Assembly: GCF_003385235.1 (NCBI RefSeq)
Contig: NZ_PQIA01000090.1
Coordinates: 1 to 40,800, forward strand
DNA: 40,800 bases
Source: Amycolatopsis circi
Lineage (GTDB): Bacteria; Actinomycetota; Actinomycetes; Mycobacteriales; Pseudonocardiaceae
Reading direction: 5' to 3'
Shown: positions 7,286 to 14,824 of the stretch, piece after piece
How the letters are laid out: each line of letters opens with the position of its first letter
How positions within the stretch are numbered: the first letter of the stretch is position 1
The notes under the pieces: model-generated
The model's database searches: none
What the model saw: only the letters and a program-made list of their open reading frames with translations
Told to the model about the DNA's origin: nothing
Translations under genes and position numbers: made by a program

Positions 7286-7810
7286 TCATCCAAAGGTCGG
7301 CTCTTCGGCTACTTGGTCCGGGCTTGCAGCGCGACGGCCTGCTGCAGGTTTTGTTCCGCGAACGACGCGGTCGCCCTTGGCGGCGGAAGTCTGCGCGACC
7401 AGCTTTCGTTGAGTGGCACTCGTTCGGGCCGCGGGCTTGCCGATCAACTGGCTGACACGTTGAGGTGTCATGCCCAAGACCGCCGCGATCTCGCGACCTG
7501 ATAACCCGGACTTGCCGAGATTCTCAGCCACTTCTCGCTGCTTCGCGGCTGCTTCGCGTTGTTTGCGCTCAGCGTTTCTGACCTGGGCACGCGCGGACTT
7601 AACCTGTGCTGCGAGCTTAGAATCAAGCTGTGGCACCACGTCCACGTCGAATGAGTTCTCGTCTTCTATGTCGAGCGCGAACGAGATGTACTCCCGAGCG
7701 ACCGTTTCTGCCTTGGAGAGGGTGCCAGCCTGAGTGACGCCGACACCATCGATGTGAATTTCCCAGCCGTGTGCCCAGCGCTTGGCTGTAACAGTATAAG
7801 TGTCAGTCAC
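7286..7810 (-). CDS. hicB: HicB-like antitoxin with C-terminal helix-turn-helix
   Basis: 174 residues from GTG 7810, whose GTGA overlaps the hicA stop; GAAGGGG lies upstream. The N-terminal part (TYTVTAKRWAHGWEIHIDG to about residue 60) has the HicB degenerate RNase-H-like pattern, with repeated beta strands and a helix AETVAREYISFAL. Residues about 65-100 form a charged helix rich in Lys, Arg, Ala and Gln, likely a coiled coil. This is followed by a helix-turn-helix (SGREIAAVLGMTPQRVSQLI) and a basic, disordered tail. HicB binds and neutralises HicA and represses the operon through its DNA-binding domain. The long basic linker and tail make it larger than typical HicB proteins. Upstream GTGs at 7819 and 7834 are less likely. 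Confidence 0.75.
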   Translation of the reverse strand: MTDTYTVTAKRWAHGWEIHIDGVGVTQAGTLSKAETVAREYISFALDIEDENSFDVDVVPQLDSKLAAQVKSARAQVRNAERKQREAAAKQREVAENLGKSGLSGREIAAVLGMTPQRVSQLIGKPAARTSATQRKLVAQTSAAKGDRVVRGTKPAAGRRAASPDQVAEEPTFG

Positions 7811-8004
7811 TGCAGCCACCCCTTCTGTAAACACGTAAGCTTCTTGATGGTGTCATTGACAACGCCTGGTGAGACGATCTTGTGGTTCGGCACGATCGCT
7901 TGATGCTGTCCGCAGGGGCAGATCCACTTCTCGTGGCTGCCGCGAGTCGACTTATGGATGCAGCCTTCGCTCACCAGCGCGCGTTGCACGTCTCTGTACC
8001 TCAT
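7807..8004 (-). CDS. hicA: HicA-like mRNA interferase toxin
   Basis: 65 residues from ATG 8004, preceded by GAAGGCG. The sequence MRYRDVQRALVSEGC, then TRGSHEKWICPCGQHQAIVP and a final ISPGVVNDTIKKL-type helix (here VSPGVVNDTIKKL) matches the small double-stranded-RNA-binding-like fold of HicA. The catalytic histidine of the family lies in the GSHEKW motif. The toxin cleaves mRNA and tmRNA when free of HicB. The upstream in-frame extension to 8133 crosses the operator and was rejected. The pair sits in an island remnant with no other intact gene, which fits a stabilising addiction module. Confidence 0.85.
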   Translation of the reverse strand: MRYRDVQRALVSEGCIHKSTRGSHEKWICPCGQHQAIVPNHKIVSPGVVNDTIKKLTCLQKGWLQ

Positions 8005-8026
8005 CGCCTTCACCACGCAGGTTAGT

Positions 8027-8063
8027 CTAGTCCCCCTAGATGCGCAACGTCTAGGGGGACTAG
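8027..8063. promoter_or_regulatory. Operator palindrome of hicAB
   Basis: Perfect 14-bp arms CTAGTCCCCCTAGA (8027-8040) and TCTAGGGGGACTAG (8050-8063) with a 9-bp spacer, 23 bp upstream of hicA. Each arm is itself bounded by CTAG at both sides, so two dimers could bind. A TAGACT next to the proximal arm on the minus strand could be the -10. It is probably the HicB-HicA binding site (inference). Confidence 0.75.
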
Positions 8064-8266
8064 ATAATGCTGGTTCGCACGGTCTCGCTGTGGTCTCATC
8101 GAGGTCCCGCGGGGCGGAAGTTCGGAGGGTCACCCACGTTTACCCTCGTCAAGCAACGACCAATAACCGTCGCGGTTGCCTGGTGACGCGCGGTTGCGTT
8201 TGCGAACTGCGCTGGCAGTGGCCGATATCGATCATCAATACCCAACGTTGCCCAGCATGATCCACA

Positions 8267-8304
8267 AAAGCCGGTGTCGAAGGTCCGGATCCTGAGGGGG
8301 GCAC
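8267..8304 (+). repeat. Right att-like copy of the tRNA-Arg 3' half
   Basis: Begins AAAGCCGGTGTCG as in the tRNA and ends GGGGGGCAC. It differs from 6247-6284 at five of 38 positions, including two in the T-arm and two in the acceptor. It cannot form a tRNA, since the 5' half is missing. The divergence indicates an old insertion. Confidence 0.65.
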
Positions 8305-8368
8305 TTTTCTGGTCACTGTGATTCGTGGTGGGTTCAGGCCCGCTGGGCTGCGTTCGCGGGTGATCTGT

Positions 8369-8498
8369 CGCCATCTCGCCGACGTCCCATAGAGCTACGA
8401 CGTCGCGTCAACGGGAGGTTCGGTTCGGGGGTCGCGGATCGCTGGCAGGTGCTCCTCGGCGCGACGTGATCGGGCTGCTCCATGTCGACGAGATGGCG
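8369..8498. repeat. Long hairpin repeat, copy 2
   Basis: Outer arms 8369-8385 and 8482-8498 keep the CGCCATCTCG / CGAGATGGCG ends of copy 1. An inner stem ACGTCGCG/CGCGACGT (8400-8407 and 8460-8467) sits where copy 1 has its 22-bp stem, with paired base changes that preserve pairing. A short hairpin GCCCACT/AGTGGGC follows near 8506-8523. Outside these elements the gene-free stretch 8305-8600 shows nothing else I can name. Confidence 0.7.
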
Positions 8499-8600
8499 TA
8501 GAGGTTGCCCACTCGCAAGTGGGCACCTTTGCCGTCTGGAACTTTCGGAGGCCGCCGTGGCTGGGATGAATCTCCCGGAGGGCACCTCGAAGAATCGAGA

Positions 8601-8638
8601 AGTCGGCCCCGCCGGTGAGAACCCGGCGGGGGCCGACT
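8601..8638 (-). terminator. Strong hairpin terminator of the beta-helix gene
   Basis: Arms of about 15 bp (AGTCGGCCCC-GCCGG against CCGGC-GGGGGCCGACT) with a 7-nt loop, 15 bp past the stop codon. T-rich sequence flanks both sides, with TTGTTTTT on the plus-strand side, so it may work both ways. Confidence 0.75.
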
Positions 8639-8653
8639 TGTTTTTCCTCGTCG

Positions 8654-10213
8654 TTACTTCTTCACACCGGTCGGGCCTGCGTACGCGCCGATGCTCGGCT
8701 TGTCTGCCGGGATCGGGTAGGTGAAGTAGTCGCGGCCTCCGTTGTTCGGGACTGGCGTTCCGGCGCTCAATGCGGGCGAGCCCGCACTCAGGCGGTAGCC
8801 GCCTGCTGTCGTTCGGGAGTTGGCGGTTCCCGGGTTCAGGAGCATCGGGTTGACGACCAGTGCGTGCTTGTCGCTTGCCGGCACGTTTGTCACGTGGTCG
8901 TAGACGTTGTGGTCGTAGGTGCCGCTCGGGTCGTCGATGGCCGAGCCTGCTGCGCGGCCGACGAAGATGTTGTCGGTGAAGTTGAGCGCCGGCGCGCCCG
9001 CGTTGGCCACTAGGCGTTCGGCGGTCGTGCTGTAGAAAGTGTTGCCGTAGACGCTCATTCCGGTGACCGAACCGCAGAGCAGGGTCACCACTCCGATGTG
9101 GTCGCCCCACGGGTAGGAGCCGGTTCCGCTGTCATTTTGGCTGACGTTGTAGCGGAACACGTTGTTCTTGGCCGTGACGCCGACGTCGTTGCACATGCCC
9201 ATCGCGCCGCCGCTGTTGTTCTGGCTGTAGTTGTATTCGAAGACGGTTCCGTTGTTCGCGGTTTCGAAGTAGTAAGGCTGGGCGGGCAACGGACCGGGCT
9301 TGCTGGACGCGTCGTTGGAGCGGAAAGTCGTGTTGTCGGAGTTGTAGGCGTACATTCCCGCGCTGTACTCGGCGCTGCGCTGGGCGAAGTCGCGCAGCAC
9401 GTTGCTTTCGACGAGTGCGTTGGTGCTGTTGAAAACGGCGATGCCGTCGCCGCCGATGTTGTTCAGGATGTTGTCGTGCACCTTGAGCCCGGTGATCGGC
9501 TGGAACGACGCGCCCCGGCCCTGGGGGTACTCAGGCCGCTTCTCCCAGTCCGAAGAGGTCACAATGCCCTGTCGGTCCACTTTGGTGATGGTGTCGTGGT
9601 CGACGCTGATGTCGTCGAACGCGGTGGGCACGTTCGCGCCCGCGGCCTTGAACCCGATGCCGCCGCTGGGCGTGAGCTGGTGCGGGTTCTGGCAGTCGCA
9701 GCCGTTGACGTCGTGGACGTCGACGTTCTGCACGATGTAATGGTGCCCGACACCGAAATCAGTCAGCAGGACATAGACGCCGAACCGTACATCTGTCGCT
9801 TGTGGAGCGGATCCGGTGTTGGACAGGTCGAGATCGCGCACCTCCCAGCCCTGAACGTCCTGCAGCAGCACGGCGGCCAGTGCCCCGCCGGCGGCGATTT
9901 TCGGCTTCGCGCCGCTGCCGTAGGCACCGATGCCGATGGGCTGGCTCGCGGTCCCGGATCCCTTCGGCGCCAACGTTCCGGCGCACTGCGTGCCCCGCTT
10001 GAGCAGGATCTTGTCGTTGCCGTGGAAGACAGCGGCGCTTGCCTTGCCGAGTGTTTTCCACGCCTGGGCGGTGCTGGTGCCGGAGTTGGCGTCGTTGCCG
10101 CCGGCGCAGTCGACGTAGTAGGTGGTCCCGGTCGCGGACGCGGTGCCGGGAATGGCTGCCGTCGCCGCCGCGGCCAGGATCACCGCAGCCGCGAGCGTAA
10201 GTGGTTTTCGCAT
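8654..10213 (-). CDS. Secreted right-handed parallel beta-helix protein (pectate-lyase-like fold)
   Basis: 519 residues from ATG 10213 with GGAGGAAAAG upstream. A Sec signal peptide covers about residues 1-27 (AAAVILAAAATAAIPGTASA, cleavage after ASA). The mature start TYYVDCAGGNDANSGTS followed by a WKTLGKA segment is the usual opening of pectate-lyase-like and alginate-lyase-like beta-helix proteins. The middle shows repeated Asn-rich coils such as VHDNILNNIGGDGI, FEYNYSQNNSGG and VFRYNVSQNDSG. It is exported and may bind or cleave polysaccharide. No lyase catalytic triad can be assigned by eye. It has its own terminator and is probably unrelated to the biosynthetic cluster to its right. 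Confidence 0.8.
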   Translation of the reverse strand: MRKPLTLAAAVILAAAATAAIPGTASATGTTYYVDCAGGNDANSGTSTAQAWKTLGKASAAVFHGNDKILLKRGTQCAGTLAPKGSGTASQPIGIGAYGSGAKPKIAAGGALAAVLLQDVQGWEVRDLDLSNTGSAPQATDVRFGVYVLLTDFGVGHHYIVQNVDVHDVNGCDCQNPHQLTPSGGIGFKAAGANVPTAFDDISVDHDTITKVDRQGIVTSSDWEKRPEYPQGRGASFQPITGLKVHDNILNNIGGDGIAVFNSTNALVESNVLRDFAQRSAEYSAGMYAYNSDNTTFRSNDASSKPGPLPAQPYYFETANNGTVFEYNYSQNNSGGAMGMCNDVGVTAKNNVFRYNVSQNDSGTGSYPWGDHIGVVTLLCGSVTGMSVYGNTFYSTTAERLVANAGAPALNFTDNIFVGRAAGSAIDDPSGTYDHNVYDHVTNVPASDKHALVVNPMLLNPGTANSRTTAGGYRLSAGSPALSAGTPVPNNGGRDYFTYPIPADKPSIGAYAGPTGVKK

Positions 10214-10251
10214 CTTTTCCTCCCAGTGAGATGGGTTCGGATCCTGTCGGC

Positions 10252-10273
10252 CGCCGCTAGAGCGCCGCTAGAG
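10252..10273. repeat. Exact 11-bp tandem repeat in the beta-helix promoter region
   Basis: CGCCGCTAGAG occurs twice with no gap, 39 bp upstream of the beta-helix start codon. An 11-bp period puts both copies on one face of the helix, as for tandem activator or repressor sites. The rest of the gene-free stretch 10214-10474 is moderately AT-rich and shows no clear consensus promoter. Confidence 0.5.
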
Positions 10274-10474
10274 TCCGGCAAAGAAACCCATTGCAATCAG
10301 CCGGTTACCGTGGTAAATAGCTGACTGATTGAAAGAGTCACCCACAAGATGGAACCATGATTCGGGTGCGGCTGAGTGCGACTTGGTCCAAATCGGATGA
10401 TCGTTCCGGGCCGCGGCAACTGTGACGGCACGGTCACCGTCGGTGGCGCGATCCCGTTGACCAGCAACGAAAAA

Positions 10475-10506
10475 GCGGGGCCGGAGCATGAATGCTCCGG
10501 CCCCGC
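10475..10506 (-). terminator. Intrinsic terminator of the sugar-gene operon
   Basis: Perfect 15-bp arms GCGGGGCCGGAGCAT and ATGCTCCGGCCCCGC with a 2-nt centre, followed on the minus strand by TTTTT. It lies 15 bp past the Nudix stop and ends the minus-strand operon. It is a natural left boundary for the cluster. Confidence 0.9.
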
Positions 10507-10520
10507 CGTCGTGCTTTCGC

Positions 10521-11066
10521 TCAGTCCTGTTCGTACATCAGCAGCAACCCGTAGGCCGCGAGGGTCGAGCTGTCCGTGATCAGTCCAGTTCGGACCATGC
10601 GGCAGAACTCCGCCCGCGACACCAACCGGTGCACCATGTCCTGCTCTTCCGGTTCCCGGGACGGTGCTCCCGGAGTCAGGCCCGTCGCGAGGAACACCGT
10701 GAACCCTTGATCGGACGTGCCGTGCGCGCCGTGCAGAAAACCCAGCGGGGTCATGGTGCGCGCGAGCAGCCCGGTCTCCTCGGCGAGTTCGGCGCGGCCC
10801 AGCCGCTCCGGATCGACGGCGCGGCGATCGGGGAAACTGCCCTGCGGGAAACTCCAGGTGCGCGCGCCGATCGGGTAGCGGTACTCCTCGACGAGATGGA
10901 ACCCGTCGCGTTCGGCGGGGATCACCACAGCGAAGTCCGGCTTCTCCAGGAAGCCGTAAATCCCCTCGGACTGGTCCGGGCGGACGATCCGGTCCTCTCG
11001 CACGGTCATCCACCGGTTGCGATAGACCACCTTGGTGGCCACCCTGCGGATCGTCGGCCCGGCCAC
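10521..11066 (-). CDS. Nudix hydrolase, probably acting on a nucleotide sugar or ADP-sugar
   Basis: 181 residues from GTG 11066, one base after the stop of the upstream epimerase gene. The Nudix core AELAEETGLL is present with its Glu residues. However, the box is about two residues longer than the standard 23, the usual Arg before the first Glu is Ala, and the early Glu is not at its normal place. The N-terminal region (VVYRNRWMTVREDRIVRP, then FAVVIP and GARTWSFPQGSFPD) resembles ADP-ribose/ADP-sugar pyrophosphatases. Tight coupling to nucleotide-sugar genes suggests a housekeeping or proofreading role on NDP-sugars in this pathway (inference). It could instead be a general ADP-ribose hydrolase caught in the operon. 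Confidence 0.82.
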   Translation of the reverse strand: MAGPTIRRVATKVVYRNRWMTVREDRIVRPDQSEGIYGFLEKPDFAVVIPAERDGFHLVEEYRYPIGARTWSFPQGSFPDRRAVDPERLGRAELAEETGLLARTMTPLGFLHGAHGTSDQGFTVFLATGLTPGAPSREPEEQDMVHRLVSRAEFCRMVRTGLITDSSTLAAYGLLLMYEQD

Positions 11067-11067
11067 C

Positions 11068-12054
11068 TCAGCGGGCTCCGTGGTCGGGCTGGGCCAGCCA
11101 CCAGTCCGCGGTCCGCGCCCAGGCCACGGTTTTCGCGATCCCGTCCGGCAACGACGTCTCCGGTCGCCAGCCGAGCAGATCCGCGGCCTTCGTGTTGTCC
11201 GGCACCCGGCGCGGAACGTCCTGGTAGGCGTCGGTGAGCTGTTCGGCGGTGCGGACCGTGACTGCCTCCTCCGCGAAGCCGGTGTGCTGCCGGATCAGCC
11301 CGACGACCTCGGCGACCGTCGTCTCGGTCATGCTGCCGAGGTTGAACGACTCGCCGAGAGCTTTCGAACTGGTCGCCGCCAGGAGCGTGCCCTCGATGAT
11401 GTCGTCGATGTAGGTGAAGCAGCGGGTGTGCGAGCCGTCGTCGTACACGACCGGGACGTGGCCGTTCAGCGCGCGGTGCACCGAGCGGCTGACGATGTAG
11501 GCCGGCCGCTGCCGGGGCCCGTAAGCGTTGAAATAGCGGACAATCGTCGCGTTCAACCCGTGCTGCTGGACGAACGCCGTCACGAGATGCTCGCTCAGCG
11601 CCTTGCTCGTGGAGTACGTCCAGCGAGCCGCCGAGGTCGGGCCGAGCACCCGGTCGCCGTCCTCGCGCCACGGCGTCACCGGGTTCTTGCCGAACACCTC
11701 GCTGGTGCTGGCGAGCACCAGCAGCGAACCGGCCGTCGTCGTCAGGTCCACGACGGCGCGCGTGGCCGAGAAGTTCGTGTCGATCACGTCCACCGGTTGC
11801 GCCAGGTACTGGTCGACGCCGACGACCGCCGCGAGGTGGTAGACGACGTCGACCCGGTTCGTGACGACCGAGGCGAGCCGGTCGGCGTCGCGGATGTCGC
11901 CCGCGACGAACTCCGCGTGCTCCCGCGCCAGCGCCTGGTCCGGCGGGGGAGGGGTGCGGTCGAAGACCGTGACCCGGTCTCCCCTGGCGATGAGCTGCTC
12001 CACGAGGTGGCTGCCGATGAATCCGCACCCACCCGTGACCACCACTTTGGACAC
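11068..12054 (-). CDS. NAD-dependent epimerase/dehydratase, likely NDP-glucuronate decarboxylase-like
   Basis: 328 residues from GTG 12054. Extended SDR: N-terminal TGGCGFIGSHLVEQL, catalytic STSEVFGKN and YSTSK, then VRYFNAYGPRQ and a C-terminal substrate domain. The family includes UDP-glucose 4-epimerases, UDP-glucuronate decarboxylases and 4,6-dehydratases. The serine and spacing in LASTSEVFG, and its place directly after a nucleotide-sugar dehydrogenase gene (3 bp apart), favour decarboxylation of NDP-glucuronate to a 4-keto-pentose or xylose. The same dehydrogenase-decarboxylase pairing is known from calicheamicin (CalS8/CalS9). A 4-epimerase role is the main alternative. A true 4,6-dehydratase would normally show an Asp-Glu pair at the SxE site, which is not evident. 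Confidence 0.8.
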   Translation of the reverse strand: MSKVVVTGGCGFIGSHLVEQLIARGDRVTVFDRTPPPPDQALAREHAEFVAGDIRDADRLASVVTNRVDVVYHLAAVVGVDQYLAQPVDVIDTNFSATRAVVDLTTTAGSLLVLASTSEVFGKNPVTPWREDGDRVLGPTSAARWTYSTSKALSEHLVTAFVQQHGLNATIVRYFNAYGPRQRPAYIVSRSVHRALNGHVPVVYDDGSHTRCFTYIDDIIEGTLLAATSSKALGESFNLGSMTETTVAEVVGLIRQHTGFAEEAVTVRTAEQLTDAYQDVPRRVPDNTKAADLLGWRPETSLPDGIAKTVAWARTADWWLAQPDHGAR

Positions 12055-12057
12055 GGT

Positions 12058-13404
12058 CTACCTCCCGATCCCCCGATAGACGAATCCCAGCGCCCGCAAC
12101 GATTCGATCTTCTCCGCCGGGAAATACGCGCGTCCGTCGAGCACCACACAGGACTTCGCGACCGGCAGCGACCCGTAGTCGATGGCTTCGAAAGCGCGAT
12201 GGTGGGCGAGGATCGCGACACAGTCGGCGTCCCGGACCGCCTCCGCCACCGAATTCGACGGCCGGATCCCGAACATTTCCTTGACGGACGTGTCGTCGGC
12301 GAGCGGGTCGTGGACCCGGACGGCCGCGCCCGCTTCGATCAGCGCGTCGACCGCGCCCTTTGTCGGCGTGGCGCGCAGGTCGCCGGTGTTGTTCTTGAAC
12401 GCGAGGCCCAGCACGGCGATCCGGGCGCTTTCCGGTTTCTTGCCGAGTTTGGCCAGCTCGTCGAAGATCAGCTGGGCGGTGTACCCGGGCATGCGCGCGT
12501 TGACCTCGCGGCCGACGGCGGCGGTGCGGATGTCCAGGTCGCGGTCGCGGGCGGAACGCCAGACCATCCACGGGTCCTTGGTCAGGCAAGAGCCGCCGAC
12601 GCCGACGCTCGGCAGCAGGATGTTGACGCTGCCGGTGCCCTTCGGGACGGTGTTCGCCGCCTTGATCACCTCGAGGACGTCGACGTCGAACAGCGCACAG
12701 AACTTGGCGAGTTCGTTGCCGAGCGCGATGTTCAGGTCAATCCACCAGTTGTCGGCGAGCTTCACGCACTCGGCCGCTTCCAGCGTGCTCATGGCCAGCA
12801 CCTCGACGCCGAGCGCCTGCCGCCAGAAGCCCTCGGCGGCCTTCGTGCTCGCCGCGTCGATCCCGCCGGCGACGACCGGGAGGGTGCGCAGTTCCGCCAG
12901 CGCCGTGCCTTCGGCGAGCCGCTCCGGGGAGAAGGCCAACTGGAAATCCTCGCCGGCGGTCAGCCCGGATTCCTCCAGCAGCGGGCGCACGAGGGAACGG
13001 GTCGAACCCAGCGGGACCGTGCTCTTGAGCACCACCAGCTGGCCCTCGCGCAGGTGCTTGGCGAGGGTCGTGCACGCGGCGCGAAGTTGCCGGTCGTCGA
13101 GAGAACCGTCGTCGCGCACCGGGGTGCCGACGATGAGCAGCACGACGTCGACGCCGGCGACGGCCGCGTAGTCCGTGGTGCAGGACAGCCGCCCGCTGCC
13201 GACCGCTCGCGCCAGCAGCTCTTCCAGTTCTTGTTCCTGGAACCGGCAGCAGCTTTGGTTCAGCGCGTCGACGAGCGCGCCGTCGGTGTCGATGCCGACC
13301 ACGACGGCGCCGCGGTCGGCAAGCGTGGCCGCGACACAGGACCCGACGTAACCGAGGCCGATCACCGCGACGGATTTTCTTTCGGGCTCAGTCAGCTGGC
13401 TCAA
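12058..13404 (-). CDS. Nucleotide-sugar 6-dehydrogenase (UDP/TDP-glucose or UDP-ManNAc type)
   Basis: 448 residues from a TTG start at 13404; GGAG five to six bases upstream decides this. The N-terminal Rossmann motif is VIGLGYVGSCVAATLADRG. The central helical domain carries AECVKLADNWWIDLNIALGNE with the Lys/Asn site. The catalytic cysteine lies in GVGGSCLTKDPW, and the C-terminal NAD-like domain in ARIAVLGLAFKNNTGDLRATP. The enzyme oxidises C6 of an NDP-sugar to the uronate using two NAD+. The GGSCLTKDP form is closer to the WecC and CalS8 groups than to housekeeping UDP-glucose dehydrogenases (GGSCFPKD). It is followed closely by the decarboxylase-like SDR, so the pair may turn TDP-glucose into a TDP-pentose. 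Confidence 0.88.
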   Translation of the reverse strand: MSQLTEPERKSVAVIGLGYVGSCVAATLADRGAVVVGIDTDGALVDALNQSCCRFQEQELEELLARAVGSGRLSCTTDYAAVAGVDVVLLIVGTPVRDDGSLDDRQLRAACTTLAKHLREGQLVVLKSTVPLGSTRSLVRPLLEESGLTAGEDFQLAFSPERLAEGTALAELRTLPVVAGGIDAASTKAAEGFWRQALGVEVLAMSTLEAAECVKLADNWWIDLNIALGNELAKFCALFDVDVLEVIKAANTVPKGTGSVNILLPSVGVGGSCLTKDPWMVWRSARDRDLDIRTAAVGREVNARMPGYTAQLIFDELAKLGKKPESARIAVLGLAFKNNTGDLRATPTKGAVDALIEAGAAVRVHDPLADDTSVKEMFGIRPSNSVAEAVRDADCVAILAHHRAFEAIDYGSLPVAKSCVVLDGRAYFPAEKIESLRALGFVYRGIGR

Positions 13405-13423
13405 GGGAACTCCAATCGTCGAT

Positions 13424-14824
13424 TCACCACGGCTTCGATCCCTTGGCCGAGTCGCGTGGTCGTCCGGGTACCGCCAGGTTGAGCACGGCGAGCAGGGTCC
13501 TCGCCTGGACGTTGAGGTAGTTGCTGTGCTCGACCAGCGTCGCCAGTTCCCCTCGGGTGGCCCAGCGGAAGCCGGGCGGGGCGGGGAACTCCTCGCTTTC
13601 CACGACCCGGTAGGTGCTCACCGCGTCCAGGAACCGGCCGCCCTCTTCGGAAAGCTTGGTGTCGAAGAGAATCCGGGTCGGGTCCGCGGCGAGCACCTCG
13701 TCGAAGAAGGGCGGCCGCGTGTCCGGATAGTTCTCCGGGACCGCCTGCACGGTCGGGGCCAGTTCGACGCCGTGCAGCAGACCGCATTCCGGCTTCGCTT
13801 GGACCAGCACGCGCGGGATGCCGCCGCGGTGGCACAGCAGGAACGCGTTGACGCCGAGGCCGTGCGGTTCCAGCAGCGGCTGAGACCAGCTGCCGACCTC
13901 GCGGCTCGCGGCCTGGACGGCGGTGCCGACCACGCTGAAGTACCGCCCGCTGACGTGGTGGACCGACATCTCGTCGCGTTCCCAGCCCGCCGTTTCGGCC
14001 AGCGGGACCGGCCTCGCCCGGACGGCGCCGCGCGCGCGGATTTCGGTGAGCCAGGAGACCAGCCCGCGCACGGCGGCGCGGGACGGGGTGTCCGCGGCGA
14101 ACGCGGACGCACAGCTGAGCACGGTCCGGGAGTCCATGTTGACCGCGTTGTCGTGGTTGAGCAACGCGCCGATCTCGCCGAGGGTCAGCCACCGGAAGTC
14201 CTCCAGCAGCGGGACGTCCTCGCGCGTCTCGACGATCATGTTCCGGTTGCCCTTGCGGAAAAACCAGGCGCCGTGTTCGGACTGCAGGACGTCGACCAGT
14301 ACGCGCACGCGGTCGAGTTCGACGAAGTACTCCGCGTATTTCACCGCGGATCCGCCGTGCACGCGAGTGAGGTTGCTCGGGGTGGCCTGCACCGTCGGGG
14401 AAAGCTGGATCAGGTTGCAGTTCCCCGGCTCCATCTTGGCCTGCATGAGAAAGTGCAGGACGCCGTCGAACTCCTTGGCGAGAATGCCGAGGATCGCCGA
14501 CTCGGGCTGGTCGATGATCGGCTGGTCCCATTGCGGGACGGCGGCGTCCCGGACCGTGGCGCGGAGGCCGTGCACGGAGAAGAACCGGCCGCTGCGGTGG
14601 CCGAGATCGCCGGTGGCGGCGTCGAATTCCCAGTTGTCCAGCTCGGTGAACGGCACGCGCCGCACGCTGAAGTCGTTGGCCGCCGCGCGGCTCGCCATCC
14701 AGGCGAGGACGTCGTCCGCTCCGGCTCCCGGCGCCGCGGCCGAATGCGCGAAGCGTTCCGCGATGAGCTTTTCCTCGAGTGCGTCCACTTCGGACTCCCT
14801 CCGGTGCGAGGCCGCCGAGGTCAC
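13424..14824 (-). CDS. NDP-4-keto-6-deoxyhexose 2,3-dehydratase family protein
   Basis: 466 residues from GTG 14824, which overlaps the SDR stop (GTGA). The protein is an internal duplication: each half has a WxF segment, a GRFFSVHG- or GRYFSVVG-type motif, then QPxxxxx, LxQAKxExG, LxPTVQA and a C-terminal LLNHDNAVNMDSRTVL or LVEHSNYLNVQARTLL. This is the signature of the 2,3-dehydratase of 2-deoxysugar pathways (TylX3, OleV, EvaA, SpnO). It removes the C2 hydroxyl to give a 3,4-diketo sugar, which a 3-ketoreductase then reduces. The Gfo/Idh gene at 16907 is the expected partner. Normally the substrate comes from a 4,6-dehydratase, which is absent here. Confidence 0.95.
   Translation of the reverse strand: MTSAASHRRESEVDALEEKLIAERFAHSAAAPGAGADDVLAWMASRAAANDFSVRRVPFTELDNWEFDAATGDLGHRSGRFFSVHGLRATVRDAAVPQWDQPIIDQPESAILGILAKEFDGVLHFLMQAKMEPGNCNLIQLSPTVQATPSNLTRVHGGSAVKYAEYFVELDRVRVLVDVLQSEHGAWFFRKGNRNMIVETREDVPLLEDFRWLTLGEIGALLNHDNAVNMDSRTVLSCASAFAADTPSRAAVRGLVSWLTEIRARGAVRARPVPLAETAGWERDEMSVHHVSGRYFSVVGTAVQAASREVGSWSQPLLEPHGLGVNAFLLCHRGGIPRVLVQAKPECGLLHGVELAPTVQAVPENYPDTRPPFFDEVLAADPTRILFDTKLSEEGGRFLDAVSTYRVVESEEFPAPPGFRWATRGELATLVEHSNYLNVQARTLLAVLNLAVPGRPRDSAKGSKPW

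Larger units (their letters stand above)
6247..8304. mobile_element. Remnant of an integrative element inserted at tRNA-Arg
   Basis: The segment is bounded by the tRNA 3' half (6247-6284) and an imperfect direct copy (8267-8304; 33 of 38 bases match). It contains a broken DUF1883 gene, a hicAB toxin-antitoxin pair and a hairpin repeat, and looks less gene-dense than its surroundings. No integrase, excisionase or transfer gene is recognisable, so it cannot move by itself. From the tRNA terminator to 6989 I see no convincing gene apart from the hairpin repeat. An alternative is a local duplication of a tRNA-fragment-plus-hairpin unit, since a hairpin copy follows both tRNA sequences. Confidence 0.6.

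Noticed and set aside
11068..13404. Reading the dehydrogenase and decarboxylase pair as unrelated UDP-xylose housekeeping
   Set aside because: They sit inside the same operon as the 2,3-dehydratase, with gaps of 3 and 19 bp, so a pathway role is more likely. It is kept as an alternative in the finding.
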